From positions 1 to 64,000 of the forward strand of contig CAZPLU010000005.1 of NCBI GenBank assembly GCA_964587625.1: DNA of 64,000 nucleotides, given 5' to 3'. The notes beneath the pieces were generated by a model. The model saw nothing but the letters and a program-made list of their open reading frames with translations. It was not told where the DNA came from and did not search any database. A program made the position numbers and the translations under genes. Source of the stretch: DAOPZJ01 sp964587625 (lineage in GTDB: Bacteria; Bacillota; Clostridia; Oscillospirales; JAKOTC01). Numbering within the stretch: the first letter of the stretch is position 1; the number at the start of each line of letters is the position of its first letter. Below, piece after piece: positions 8,901 through 17,481 of this stretch.

Positions 8901-9461
8901 ATTGAGATAGACGGCCGGCTTGAACAGTCCGAACAGACACGGTGAGTGCAAAAAGTCAGCGCGGTATACTTTGAGCTTATAACCACAGCCGCTCTGTACC
9001 GGAACCCGTGCTTTTAAAAGTTTGATGTAAAAAACCGCGTTTTTGATGAAAAACCACGCCGCCGCAGCCGCCGCGCCGCCGAGCCAAATCCACTTAAGCA
9101 GCGTCTCGAGCGGGACGGTCTGACGCTTGACGGAAGCCGCCTCGAGGTCGGCCGCGTCAACCTCCGCTTGCGCCTGTTCGAGAGGAATATGGTATTCCTG
9201 TGCGTATTCCTCAAGCGAATACGGCTGCCGGGGCTGCACCGCGATCCGGGTGTTTTGCGTCAGTGTCTGCACCGCGGAGGTCGTTTTTCCGTCCACCGCC
9301 GAGATCGGGCTTGTAAACAGCGAAAAAGGCAGCAGCAGGCGCAGCGCGACCAGCCCCCACAGCGCATAACGAATCCGCCGGGAGAGCTTGTTTTTAAACG
9401 CAACACGCAATACCGCGACGATGATGATTAAAACGGAGGACGTGATCAACAGTTCCGTCAT
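5904..9461 (-). CDS. M56 (BlaR1-like) membrane protease with four C-terminal repeats
   Basis: The 1185-residue protein starts with a BlaR1/MecR1-type peptidase domain: membrane helices near 5-25 and 33-50, another around 121-146, the zinc motif HEFCH at 203-207 and the downstream ELACDE helix near 244-249. A further hydrophobic segment at about 307-327 (AAAALALVMVLAIGC) leads outside the cell. BlaR1 proteins normally end in a penicillin-binding sensor domain of about 250 residues; here that is absent. Instead there are four tandem units starting near residues 335, 542, 744 and 1002, each opening with LxLGxTxxEVxxLLGEP (DAxLGGIGAGSTYDDI in the last) and each with a second half holding GLKVGAEYxxVLxTYAK. 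This resembles SmpA/OmlA-type or BLIP-like repeats. It overlaps the blaI-like gene by ATGA, implying the usual protease-repressor pairing. The signal sensed is unknown. Confidence 0.88.
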   Translation of the reverse strand: MTELLITSSVLIIIVAVLRVAFKNKLSRRIRYALWGLVALRLLLPFSLFTSPISAVDGKTTSAVQTLTQNTRIAVQPRQPYSLEEYAQEYHIPLEQAQAEVDAADLEAASVKRQTVPLETLLKWIWLGGAAAAAAWFFIKNAVFYIKLLKARVPVQSGCGYKLKVYRADFLHSPCLFGLFKPAVYLNEKALADESALESVLTHEFCHYTHGDHLWSFVRCVLLAAYWFNPFVWMAAAMSRTDCELACDEAAVKTLGEENRIAYGKALVGMIEIKQAPAGLTCAATTMVSGKRGIEERIKMIADNRKTRAWAAAALALVMVLAIGCTFGTAGQKEPVTDDEMTFAGLQLGMTTEEATRLLGEPLTAQEKTVREDAPYTYLIWEYENLSLRFTYSEAEEGHLLSSATVFDDSYRLPSGLKVGAEYKKVLKTYAKGEDYGEPNADYSADLMMFDADENSSGLFRLITGDPADITMVYRNMSDRGQTGSGTAYYFKTDAGGIINYCWYPSGSDAFLVLSFLFDENGKVTEISFGDAEKNPASWQSGCVVTPDDMAFGELKLGLTMDEVQDLLGEPVSTEAIAMDGTHGAVIWEYDGLTLSFPRYMPVVPQVQIQPLACITVHNGTYTLGNGLKVGAEYDQVLNTYAKDGSRGKQSSDIAAELLMTGTQVGEELADTITYIYRDLANENKTGLGTAFQYSSENGDVVNYCWEPSDSDEYPVLSYAFNQDGIVTEISISDANRNYISNRGVITPEDLVLGDIKLGFTMDEVRHFLGEPAKIVDSDDLEDNTFIYGHYYEWHYGNDLILTFYQFNGILTAPFQLGSAVSLSDFYYLPSFLRIGDTFNEVINTYARDEHFGEVAFDGDENPCGYYLYGGFMVGNLDKFPLTEAVGTAYTDNDFDDGNGNIIYNWYPVGSYGFENSYGLVIDMDADKTVSGIRIYYNSMMAAERAVEGPGTPLDETEPIADYPNWNDRIRTATYYELMSYDEFRATLPAITANEDARRFTAEDATLGGIGAGSTYDDIRQKFGEPMGIYRNLMGDVGDGTLDYIYWYDGVYFSFYEGLRCDNGTSFFPNENAEFVSEAMVYGEGIEGPRGIKIGDTFESVMAKYPQDKDYRTKTLFYGEIESNPSGEAYILDLRRYSDPFSLHKGSGCPIQMILTPENDYPHAELFFDQDLILREMWIYYKSKF

Positions 9462-9829
9462 TTCCGTTCACCCTCCGCCCGTTTTAAAATTTCGTAGAGC
9501 TCGTCAATTTCCTGCTTGGTAAGCGCTTTTTGATCAACCATCGCGTTCACCAGTCCGCCCAGTCGTCCGCTGTAGACCTTCGAGAGAAAATTTTTTGTCT
9601 CCGACGCCGAAACCGCATCCCGCTCGACCTCCGGATAATACCGTTTCGCGCGTTCGCCCTTTTCGTGGCGCACCGCACCCTTGGCCTCAAGCCGCGCAAG
9701 CATGGTAATCACCGTGTGCTTGCTCCATCCGGTCTCGGGTTTGAGCGCTTCGGTCAGCCGCGTGATGGTATACGGTGCGCCTTGCCAAAGCCGGTTCATC
9801 AGCTTCCATTCGCCGTCCGATAGATTCAT
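9458..9829 (-). CDS. blaI: BlaI/MecI-family transcriptional repressor
   Basis: This 123-residue winged-helix repressor has the family start (LSDGEWKLMNRLWQ), the recognition helix region (GWSKHTVITMLARLEAKGAV) and the cleavable C-terminal dimerisation part (KNFLSKVYSGRLGGLVNAMV) known from BlaI. In this family, activated BlaR1-type protease leads to cleavage of the repressor and derepression. The ATG at 9829 follows a GGGTGA/GGAGGG-like stretch (GGAGGGTGAATG) and is preferred over codons further upstream, which lie in the operator. The gene ends by ATGA overlap with the M56 gene. Two operator-like dyads lie in its own promoter, so the pair is probably autoregulated. Confidence 0.93.
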   Translation of the reverse strand: MNLSDGEWKLMNRLWQGAPYTITRLTEALKPETGWSKHTVITMLARLEAKGAVRHEKGERAKRYYPEVERDAVSASETKNFLSKVYSGRLGGLVNAMVDQKALTKQEIDELYEILKRAEGERK

Positions 9830-9849
9830 ACATTCACCCTCCGATTCGG

Positions 9850-9863
9850 TACACATCTGTCAA
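9850..9863 (-). promoter_or_regulatory. Second BlaI-type operator-like dyad
   Basis: On the minus strand this reads TTGACAGATGTGTA, an imperfect GACA-N2-TGTG dyad nearly identical to the one overlapping the -35 box at 9888-9901. It lies between the -10 box and the blaI start. Confidence 0.5.
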
Positions 9864-9872
9864 CCTGATTGC

Positions 9873-9901
9873 AGTATAACAGAGTGGTAGACAGTTGTCA
9901 A
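9873..9901 (-). promoter_or_regulatory. Promoter of blaI-M56 operon with overlapping operator
   Basis: The minus strand has TTGACA (9896-9901), a 17-base spacer and TATACT (9873-9878), an almost perfect sigma-A promoter. A GACA-AC-TGTC dyad (within 9888-9901) overlaps the -35 element, the place where BlaI/MecI-type repressors bind. A second copy follows downstream. Confidence 0.75.
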
Positions 9902-9951
9902 CCCTATTTTCAAAAAATCCGTAAAATCTTTTGGATATTTCGTAAAACCGC

Positions 9952-9980
9952 TTGCGTCGCCGTCTTTTTTGTGTTAAGAT
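9952..9980 (+). promoter_or_regulatory. Promoter of rpmB
   Basis: TTGCGT (9952-9957), a 17-base spacer and TAAGAT (9975-9980) lie 75 bases before rpmB. Confidence 0.5.
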
Positions 9981-10054
9981 AGACGGGCTGTCTGAGAACA
10001 GCTGTTTTTTAATGTTGCTTTACATTCATCACGGGCAAGAAAGGATGATCATAT

Positions 10055-10243
10055 ATGGCGAAATGTGAAATTTGCGCGAAAGAAGTGTCGTTCGGAATCA
10101 AGGTCTCCCACTCGCACAGACGCTCCAACAGAACTTGGAAGCCCAATGTGCGCCGCGTCAAAGCCATCGTCGGCGGCACTCCGAAAAGGATTCACGTCTG
10201 TGCGCGCTGCCTGCGTTCCAACAAGGTAACACGCGCTATATAG
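10055..10243 (+). CDS. rpmB: 50S ribosomal protein L28
   Basis: The 62-residue protein matches bacterial L28: it opens with AKCEICAKEVSFGIKVSHSHRRSNR and carries a second Cys pair in HVCARCLRS, so the CxxC...CxxC zinc-ribbon form of L28 is present (Cys4, Cys7 and the later pair). It is part of the large ribosomal subunit near the E site. AAGAAAGGATG precedes the ATG. It is a single-gene unit with its own promoter and a terminator at 10310. The stop codon is the first triplet of a 15-base tandem repeat. Confidence 0.97.
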   Translation: MAKCEICAKEVSFGIKVSHSHRRSNRTWKPNVRRVKAIVGGTPKRIHVCARCLRSNKVTRAI

Positions 10244-10284
10244 CGCGGCGTTGTATAGCGCGGGGTTGTATAAGCGCGGGGTTG
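10241..10284 (+). repeat. Three copies of a 15-base tandem repeat
   Basis: TAGCGCGGCGTTGTA, TAGCGCGGGGTTGTA and TAAGCGCGGGGTTG follow each other directly. The first copy begins with the rpmB stop codon TAG, so the repeat lies in the 3' untranslated region ahead of the terminator. Confidence 0.85.
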
Positions 10285-10309
10285 CCTGAGACATCTGCTT
10301 TTTAAAAGC

Positions 10310-10340
10310 GGGACGGATTTATCCGTCCCTTCTTTCGTTT
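10310..10340 (+). terminator. Terminator of rpmB
   Basis: GGGACGGAT-TT-ATCCGTCCC forms a 9-bp stem followed by TTCTTTCGTTT. Confidence 0.8.
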
Positions 10341-10426
10341 AACGGTTGCATTTTTACTTCATTTATTGTAAAATGAAACCTGTATCCTGCAGAGATTTTG
10401 GAATTTGAGTGAAAAGAGGATTGTAT

Positions 10427-12127
10427 ATGAAGAGCAAACGTAACTACAAGGTACGCCATATCTCGGACATTCGCCAGATGATGCGTTCCAGCGTGGAGAT
10501 TTTCGGCGACCATACCGCTTTTTTAATAAAAGACAGTGAAGGCGGCACGTATAAACCCATCAGTTTTAAACGCTTCAGATCCGATGTCGAGGGGCTCGGC
10601 ACGGCGCTTTGGGACCTCGGCTTCAACGGCAAGCGCATCGTCGTCATCGGTGAAAATTCTTATGAATGGGCGCTGACTTATATGACCGCGGTTTGCGGGC
10701 TCGGCGTCATCGTTCCGGTGGACAAGGAACTGCCTGTCGAAGAAATTGAAAATATCGTCAAACTCTCCCAAACGGCTTTGATCATCCATGCGGACGAATC
10801 GGCGCCGAAAGTAGAATCCATCCACGGCATTACAAAAATCCCTTTTTCACAGCTTGGCGCACTCATTCAAAAAGGCGGAAAACTGATCGCCAACGGTGAG
10901 GAGAGATACCTCAACGCCCCAATCGATCCGGATGTGCTTTCCGTTTTGCTGTTCACTTCGGGCACGACCGGCGTCTCGAAAGGCGTGATGCTCTCCCACA
11001 CCAATATCTGCTTTGATCTGATGCAGATGTGTATGATGTGCTATATCGACGACAAGGACGTCTTTTTGTCCGTGCTGCCCCTGCATCACACCTACGAATG
11101 CACCTGCGGATTTTTGTGTCAAATCTACCGCGGCTCCACGATCGCCTACAGCGAGGGGCTGCGCTATATCACCAAGAACATGCAGGAAGCAAAGGTCACG
11201 ATGATGCTCTGCGTTCCGATTCTGATTGAATCGATGTATAAAAAAATCTGGCAGGGCGCAGAGAAAAAAGGCAAAGCCGAGACCTTGAAAAAGGCCATCA
11301 AATTAAATAACGCCCTCAAAAAGACCGGCATCGATATGTCCAAAAAGCTGTTCAAAGACATCCACAACACCTTCGGCGGGCATCTGCGCATGCTGATCTC
11401 GGGCGGCGCGGCTGTCGATCCGCAGGTCATGTCCGGTCTGCGCGACCTCGGCATCAAAGCCATCCAGGGCTACGGGCTGACCGAATGCGCCCCGATTGCC
11501 GCGCTCAACCGTGACCATTATTTCAAAGACGAATCGGCCGGGCTCGCGCCGCCCGACGGCAAGCTCGAAATCTTTAACGCCGGCCCCGACGGCACCGGAG
11601 AAATCCGTTATCAAGGTCCCAACGTGATGCTCGGATATTACGACGCGCCCGAATTGACCGCCGAGATCATCAACGACGGATGGCTGTATACCGGCGACCT
11701 CGGTTATATCGACAAAGAGGGCTTTTTGTATATCACCGGCCGCAAGAAAAATGTCATCGTCACCGCCAACGGCAAAAACGTCTTCCCCGAGGAGCTTGAG
11801 ACCTATTTGGCCCGGGATCCGTTTGTCAAAGAGAGCGTCATCGTCGGCATCATGAACGAGCGCAAGCGCGATTATGACATCGTCGCCATCGTCGTGCCGG
11901 ACGAGGAGAAGTTTACCGAGGAATACGGCCCGGGATATACCGCGCAGCAGGTGAAGGCCAAGCTTGAGGCGGCCGTGGAAACCGTCAACCAGATCATGCC
12001 GGCCTACAAGCGCATGACCGTCACAATTGTGCGCAACGAGGAATTCGTCAAGAACACCTCTCGCAAGATCAAGCGGTTCGGCATTGTTGAATCGGTGATG
12101 GAGCAATATAAAAAGATTGCGTTTTAA
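10427..12127 (+). CDS. AMP-forming long-chain acyl-CoA synthetase
   Basis: The 566-residue enzyme belongs to the ANL superfamily and would activate a fatty or other carboxylic acid to its acyl-CoA through an acyl-AMP. Visible core motifs are the phosphate loop FTSGTTGVSKG (176-186), GYGLTECAP, YTGDLG, GRKKN and TANGKNVFPEE with the C-terminal catalytic lysine region. Compared with classical FadD it is of normal length. The ATG at 10427 has AAAGAGGA six bases upstream; a GTG 18 bases earlier is in frame but lacks its own site. It stands alone between two terminators. A shorter-linked paralogue lies at 41938-43611, and the substrates of neither can be inferred. Confidence 0.9.
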   Translation: MKSKRNYKVRHISDIRQMMRSSVEIFGDHTAFLIKDSEGGTYKPISFKRFRSDVEGLGTALWDLGFNGKRIVVIGENSYEWALTYMTAVCGLGVIVPVDKELPVEEIENIVKLSQTALIIHADESAPKVESIHGITKIPFSQLGALIQKGGKLIANGEERYLNAPIDPDVLSVLLFTSGTTGVSKGVMLSHTNICFDLMQMCMMCYIDDKDVFLSVLPLHHTYECTCGFLCQIYRGSTIAYSEGLRYITKNMQEAKVTMMLCVPILIESMYKKIWQGAEKKGKAETLKKAIKLNNALKKTGIDMSKKLFKDIHNTFGGHLRMLISGGAAVDPQVMSGLRDLGIKAIQGYGLTECAPIAALNRDHYFKDESAGLAPPDGKLEIFNAGPDGTGEIRYQGPNVMLGYYDAPELTAEIINDGWLYTGDLGYIDKEGFLYITGRKKNVIVTANGKNVFPEELETYLARDPFVKESVIVGIMNERKRDYDIVAIVVPDEEKFTEEYGPGYTAQQVKAKLEAAVETVNQIMPAYKRMTVTIVRNEEFVKNTSRKIKRFGIVESVMEQYKKIAF

Positions 12128-12138
12128 ATGATTTAAAG

Positions 12139-12168
12139 AAACACCTCCGCGGCCGCGGAGGTGTTTTT
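12139..12168 (+). terminator. Terminator of acyl-CoA synthetase gene
   Basis: A palindromic stem, AACACCTCCGCGG with CCGCGGAGGTGTT, is followed by TTTC. It is symmetric and could also stop transcription from the opposite side. Confidence 0.85.
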
Positions 12169-12260
12169 CGTTCAGGGCCGGCGTCAAAGTCACCCCGGAG
12201 CGGCATGACGACCTTTTACCCGGGGACATACCTTTTACTTTTCAAACCTTGTCCGTTTGG

Positions 12261-14054
<1,794 letters not shown>

Positions 14055-14151
14055 AAATAAAATTCCCCCTTAAATTCGGCGTTTGCCGCATAAGGAGAAA
14101 TGTGTAATACAACAATAATCACTGTTTGGGAAAAATGATTATCCCCGGTAT

Positions 14152-14250
14152 GCAGCAGCGGGATGCGAAATCTGCACCGCAAGAAATCTTTTCGTCCGCC
14201 CGACAACTCCCCGTTCGAGCGGCACTTAACGCGCAAATCCCTACTCTGCC
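14152..14250 (-). promoter_or_regulatory. Tetrahydrofolate (THF) riboswitch aptamer, class I
   Basis: Read on the minus strand, the segment contains the conserved blocks of the THF aptamer in order: GGCAGAGTAG at the 5' end, GCGTTAAGTG, GAACGGGGAGTTGTC, ACGAA, GCGGTG and GCATCCCGCTGCT at the 3' end. GGCAG and CTGCT close the outer P1 helix. These match the known folT-associated class I THF riboswitch closely. It is placed between a sigma-A promoter and the FolC-FolT gene. The expression platform is uncertain: a 7-bp hairpin (ATAATCA/TGATTAT) and a small CGGC/GCCG hairpin lie between the aptamer and the AAGGGGGAA ribosome site, which points to control of translation or of a weak terminator. 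Confidence 0.9.
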
Positions 14251-14285
14251 ATTCAATTGTCGCGCGGTTTGCACCGCACGAATAA

Positions 14286-14314
14286 ATCATAGCACACGCC
14301 CGATCGCTTTTCAA
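14286..14314 (-). promoter_or_regulatory. Promoter of riboswitch-folC-folT transcript
   Basis: TTGAAA (14309-14314), a 17-base spacer and TATGAT (14286-14291) on the minus strand place the transcript start about 30 bases before the riboswitch. Confidence 0.75.
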
Positions 14315-14388
14315 GTGTCCGGCATGCAATTGTGCCTATAAATTAAATACAAAAATCTGTGGGGAAGCGGATGTTTTTCGTTTATTAT

Positions 14389-15228
14389 TTATGATTGGAA
14401 TAATTTTAGGAACTCCTCGAGCGTGAGGTTGTTTTCCATGATATAACGCGCATTTTCCGGACCGACGAACCGGTAGTGCCAGGGCTCGTAATCGATTGAA
14501 GTGATTTCTTCTTTGCCCTCGGGAAATCGCAGGATAAACCCATATTTCGCGCAGTTTGCAATCAGCCATTTGAATTCGTCGGTCTGGTCGAATTTCGAGG
14601 TCAGCGAGGCGTTGTTCTCATACCACCCCATGCTGACGATGTCCACCGCAAGACCCGTGCCGTGCTCACTTGTCCCCGGAGGCGCCACGATTTTAGCGGC
14701 CTCGATCTCGGCCTCCTCGCGCGTGTTGCCGTCATCTATAAACTCGTTGATTTTCGCAGTAAACAGCTCTTCCTGCCGCTGCATGCTGCGGTAGGAAGAT
14801 ATCACATTCAATTTGATCCCGTCGGCCTTGGCGTCGTTGATCATCGCCTGAAGATAAGACAGCGCCCGTGCGTCGATTTTCCGCGTGGAGCTGAAATTCG
14901 CAAGCTCAACCTGGAAATTTTCGGGGAGTGTATGATCTTTATTGACCAACACCAAAGCCCAGTCAAAATTGGGGTTGCGCGTAAACGCGGAAACGGAGAC
15001 CGCCGGCTCGATCGACGATTCCGGTTCGGCTGTGCTCTCGATTCTGTTCGGCATATTTTCCAATATCAAATCGGATTCCTCGGAAACGACCGGTTGGCTC
15101 GGAACCACGATCGTATTCAACCCCACGGCGGCCGACGACGACAAAGCGACTGTTGATGTCGGGACTTTGATCGCGCATCCCGCAGACAGGAGCAGAGCGG
15201 ATATTAAGATGAGAAGGAATTTTTTCAT
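14389..15228 (-). CDS. M15 (VanY-type) D-Ala-D-Ala carboxypeptidase lipoprotein
   Basis: The 279-residue protein starts with a lipoprotein signal (MKKFLLILISALLLSAGC, lipidated Cys18), then a Ser/Thr-rich linker of about 80 residues and a VanY/DacY-like zinc peptidase domain. The motif SSYRSMQRQ, the zinc-ligand block SEHGTGLAVDI and EPWHYRFV near the C-terminus are all present. It would trim terminal D-Ala from peptidoglycan stem peptides outside the membrane. The ATG at 15228 is chosen because the signal peptide starts there; the frame is open further upstream but the residues are not signal-like. It stands alone, divergent from nothing obvious, with the sialidase-like gene upstream in the same direction but 180 bases away. 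Confidence 0.9.
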   Translation of the reverse strand: MKKFLLILISALLLSAGCAIKVPTSTVALSSSAAVGLNTIVVPSQPVVSEESDLILENMPNRIESTAEPESSIEPAVSVSAFTRNPNFDWALVLVNKDHTLPENFQVELANFSSTRKIDARALSYLQAMINDAKADGIKLNVISSYRSMQRQEELFTAKINEFIDDGNTREEAEIEAAKIVAPPGTSEHGTGLAVDIVSMGWYENNASLTSKFDQTDEFKWLIANCAKYGFILRFPEGKEEITSIDYEPWHYRFVGPENARYIMENNLTLEEFLKLFQS

Positions 15229-15412
15229 GTTCAATTTGTGCCTTTCGATAATCACCTGACGGTAATCGCCGTCGATTATTATACCACTTCCGCTCTTTTT
15301 GTCAACCGCCGGAGCAGCGGGAAAGATTCCGGAATAAAAAACGGACAAAAAATCGCACGATAAGAAATTGAAAAAGGTTATGCCGCGGACGTAAATATCG
15401 ACCGGGAATCGT

Positions 15413-16582
15413 TCAAATCCTATCCGTTTTGATTTTTCTGCCTAAAATCGTTTTGACTTTGACGCCGTCCGCGTTTGGATAGGCGAAATCGGAATACACG
15501 ATATAGGCCTCGTTTTCGCCGGTCGGGACGATTTCGCTGTAAGAGCAGGTCTTTGTTTGCATATCCCCCGGAGCGATGAGTTCGATCCGGTCGTCCCAGT
15601 CGAGCCCCGCTCCATCGGCGGTCGCCCGCAAAAACAATCCCGGCCTGCCGTAACTTGCCAAGGTCACACCGTTTTTGAGCGCGCACAGGCACGGCCAAAC
15701 CCCGTTGTTATCGAACGCTTTCGGTCGGCTCCAATTCTCGCCCCCATCGAAACTTTTTGCATAATAGGTCGGCCCGATGCCGTTACCGTCGGTGGTGCGC
15801 AGCAGGCAAAATACCGAACCGTCGGGCAAAAAACAGATATCCGGTTCGCTGAACCCGTCCCGGGCGCGATAATGATCATCCGCGTTCGGATCGGGTTGAT
15901 AGGGGATTCTGCTGAGATAGAAAAAGGTCTCGCCGCCGTCGTCCGAGACGCAAAACAGCGCGCCGTTTGCGGGCTTGGAGTTGCCGATGAAAAAATAGGG
16001 ATATCCGACGGCCCAGATACGTCCGTTCGGCGCTTTCCGAACGCGCCAAAACATCGGTCTCGGCAGCACGCCTTCGCCGGTGTAAGCCGCCGCGTCGGGT
16101 ACATGGATATTTTTCCAAACCGTTGTGGGTGTCCTACCTTCTCCGGTGATTTCAAAGGGAAACCGCCAAAACTCTTCGGGTAGTTTTTCCGCTCTGTAGA
16201 CATTGCGCCTCAACCCGTAAGAAATTAAGAAGCCGTCGGGTTTTTCGGGGAGCGTCATGTCCGAGAGCGGCAGAGCCGCCGCAATTTTATGGCGCAGATA
16301 CCGATCGCCCGAAATGGGCACGCCGCCGCCCGGGTTGCCGCATTCTCGCCAAGTGACGCCGCCGTCCGCGCTGACCGCGTGGCCTTTGGGCTTGCCGTAA
16401 GCCAACGCGGAGTCCTTGCCGATATGATATTCGCAGTAGAGTTTGCCGCCGAGCCGCTCGACCAGCGGGAACTGGCAGATGCCCCAATGATCCCGGTCGG
16501 ACGGAAGCGGCGGCGACTGCGCGATGATCACGGGATCACCGAGTTCGATTTTTACACGGGCTGCCGATTTTTGACTTCTCAT
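15413..16582 (-). CDS. Sialidase-like (BNR/Asp-box) protein
   Basis: The 389-residue protein has at least three Asp-box motifs typical of six-bladed sialidase-type propellers: SADGGVTW near residue 70, SDDGGETFFY near 200 and SFDGGENW near 265. No signal peptide is seen after the chosen ATG (16582, preceded by GGAAGGA at 8-base spacing), so it appears cytoplasmic, unlike secreted sialidases. The arginine triad required for sialic acid binding cannot be assigned with confidence. Intracellular exo-alpha-sialidase or another propeller glycosidase of the same superfamily is possible. It is monocistronic between the M15 gene and the divergent HAD gene. Confidence 0.72.
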   Translation of the reverse strand: MRSQKSAARVKIELGDPVIIAQSPPLPSDRDHWGICQFPLVERLGGKLYCEYHIGKDSALAYGKPKGHAVSADGGVTWRECGNPGGGVPISGDRYLRHKIAAALPLSDMTLPEKPDGFLISYGLRRNVYRAEKLPEEFWRFPFEITGEGRTPTTVWKNIHVPDAAAYTGEGVLPRPMFWRVRKAPNGRIWAVGYPYFFIGNSKPANGALFCVSDDGGETFFYLSRIPYQPDPNADDHYRARDGFSEPDICFLPDGSVFCLLRTTDGNGIGPTYYAKSFDGGENWSRPKAFDNNGVWPCLCALKNGVTLASYGRPGLFLRATADGAGLDWDDRIELIAPGDMQTKTCSYSEIVPTGENEAYIVYSDFAYPNADGVKVKTILGRKIKTDRI

Positions 16583-16761
16583 CGTAAAAATCCTTCCCGA
16601 AATTTTCAACATCGTTTATTTTATCATAGGATCACCGGTTTTTCAACGGCTCTTTGCGCGCTTATGCCCCTGCCCTATGCAAAACGGCGTTTTTATGGTA
16701 TACTGGTCTTTGACAAAATGTAAGTGATTTTGTCGAATACATCACGGAGTTATTGCAATCA

Positions 16762-17412
16762 ATGAGGACCTTTATATTTGATCTCGACGGCACCTTGGTC
16801 AATTCTCTGCCCGATATTCAAACGGCGGCAAACAAGGCCTTTCACGCCGTGAATCTCCCGCCCCGCTCCCTTGAAGAAGTCCGGCTTCATGTCGGACACG
16901 GACTGGACGATTTTATTAAAAGCATCAACCGGCCGCACATCGTCACCGACCGAGAACTCTCGGTCATAAAAACCGTCTACGATGAATATTATAAAAACCA
17001 CCTGGTTGATTTGACGACCGTTTATGAAGGTGTTATCGACCTGCTCGAAAAGCTGCGTAAAATGGGTTGTCTGCTGATCATCGCCTCCAATAAAACCGAT
17101 CTTTATGTTAAAATTATCGCAGACAAGCTCTTTGCCGGGCTGTTTGACGACGCAATCGGACAGATGGCGCATTTCCCGCCCAAACCCCGCCCCGATCTCG
17201 GACAATATATCATGGACAAATACGGACTTTCGGCGGCCGACTGCGTGATGGTGGGGGATTCCAAATTCGACACTGCGTTTGCCAAGAACTGCGGGTTTTA
17301 TTCCGTCGGAGTGCGCTGGGGATTTTCGGAACCCGGGGAATTGGAAACAGCGGGCACCGATCTGATTGTCGAAAGAGCCGATGCGATTCTCGACCTCGCC
17401 CGAATTTCCTGA
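16762..17412 (+). CDS. HAD-family phosphatase, phosphoglycolate phosphatase-like
   Basis: This 216-residue haloacid-dehalogenase enzyme has motif I FDLDGTLVNS (Asp nucleophile and general acid), motif II IIASNKT and motif III/IV KPRPD...CVMVGDSKFD. The helical cap between residues 17 and 85 puts it in subfamily IA with phosphoglycolate phosphatases and PpaX/Gph-like enzymes. The true substrate cannot be read off. The ATG at 16762 is 12 bases after GGAG; a TTG at 16753 is in frame but too close to that site. Four bases after its stop starts the 5' region of the GHL10 lipoprotein gene in the same direction, so they may form an operon. Confidence 0.87.
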   Translation: MRTFIFDLDGTLVNSLPDIQTAANKAFHAVNLPPRSLEEVRLHVGHGLDDFIKSINRPHIVTDRELSVIKTVYDEYYKNHLVDLTTVYEGVIDLLEKLRKMGCLLIIASNKTDLYVKIIADKLFAGLFDDAIGQMAHFPPKPRPDLGQYIMDKYGLSAADCVMVGDSKFDTAFAKNCGFYSVGVRWGFSEPGELETAGTDLIVERADAILDLARIS

Positions 17413-17481
17413 TTTTTGCGATTGTCCAAACAGCGGTATTTAGGTATAATGAAACACGTAGACGCTTTTCGGAGATTTAAC

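Noticed and set aside
10238..10284. CRISPR-like array
   Set aside because: The units are 15 bases, directly adjacent and without spacers, so this is a plain tandem repeat.
11303..12229. A 308-codon minus-strand frame opposite the acyl-CoA synthetase
   Set aside because: It mirrors the plus-strand gene, crosses its terminator and has no homologous motif.
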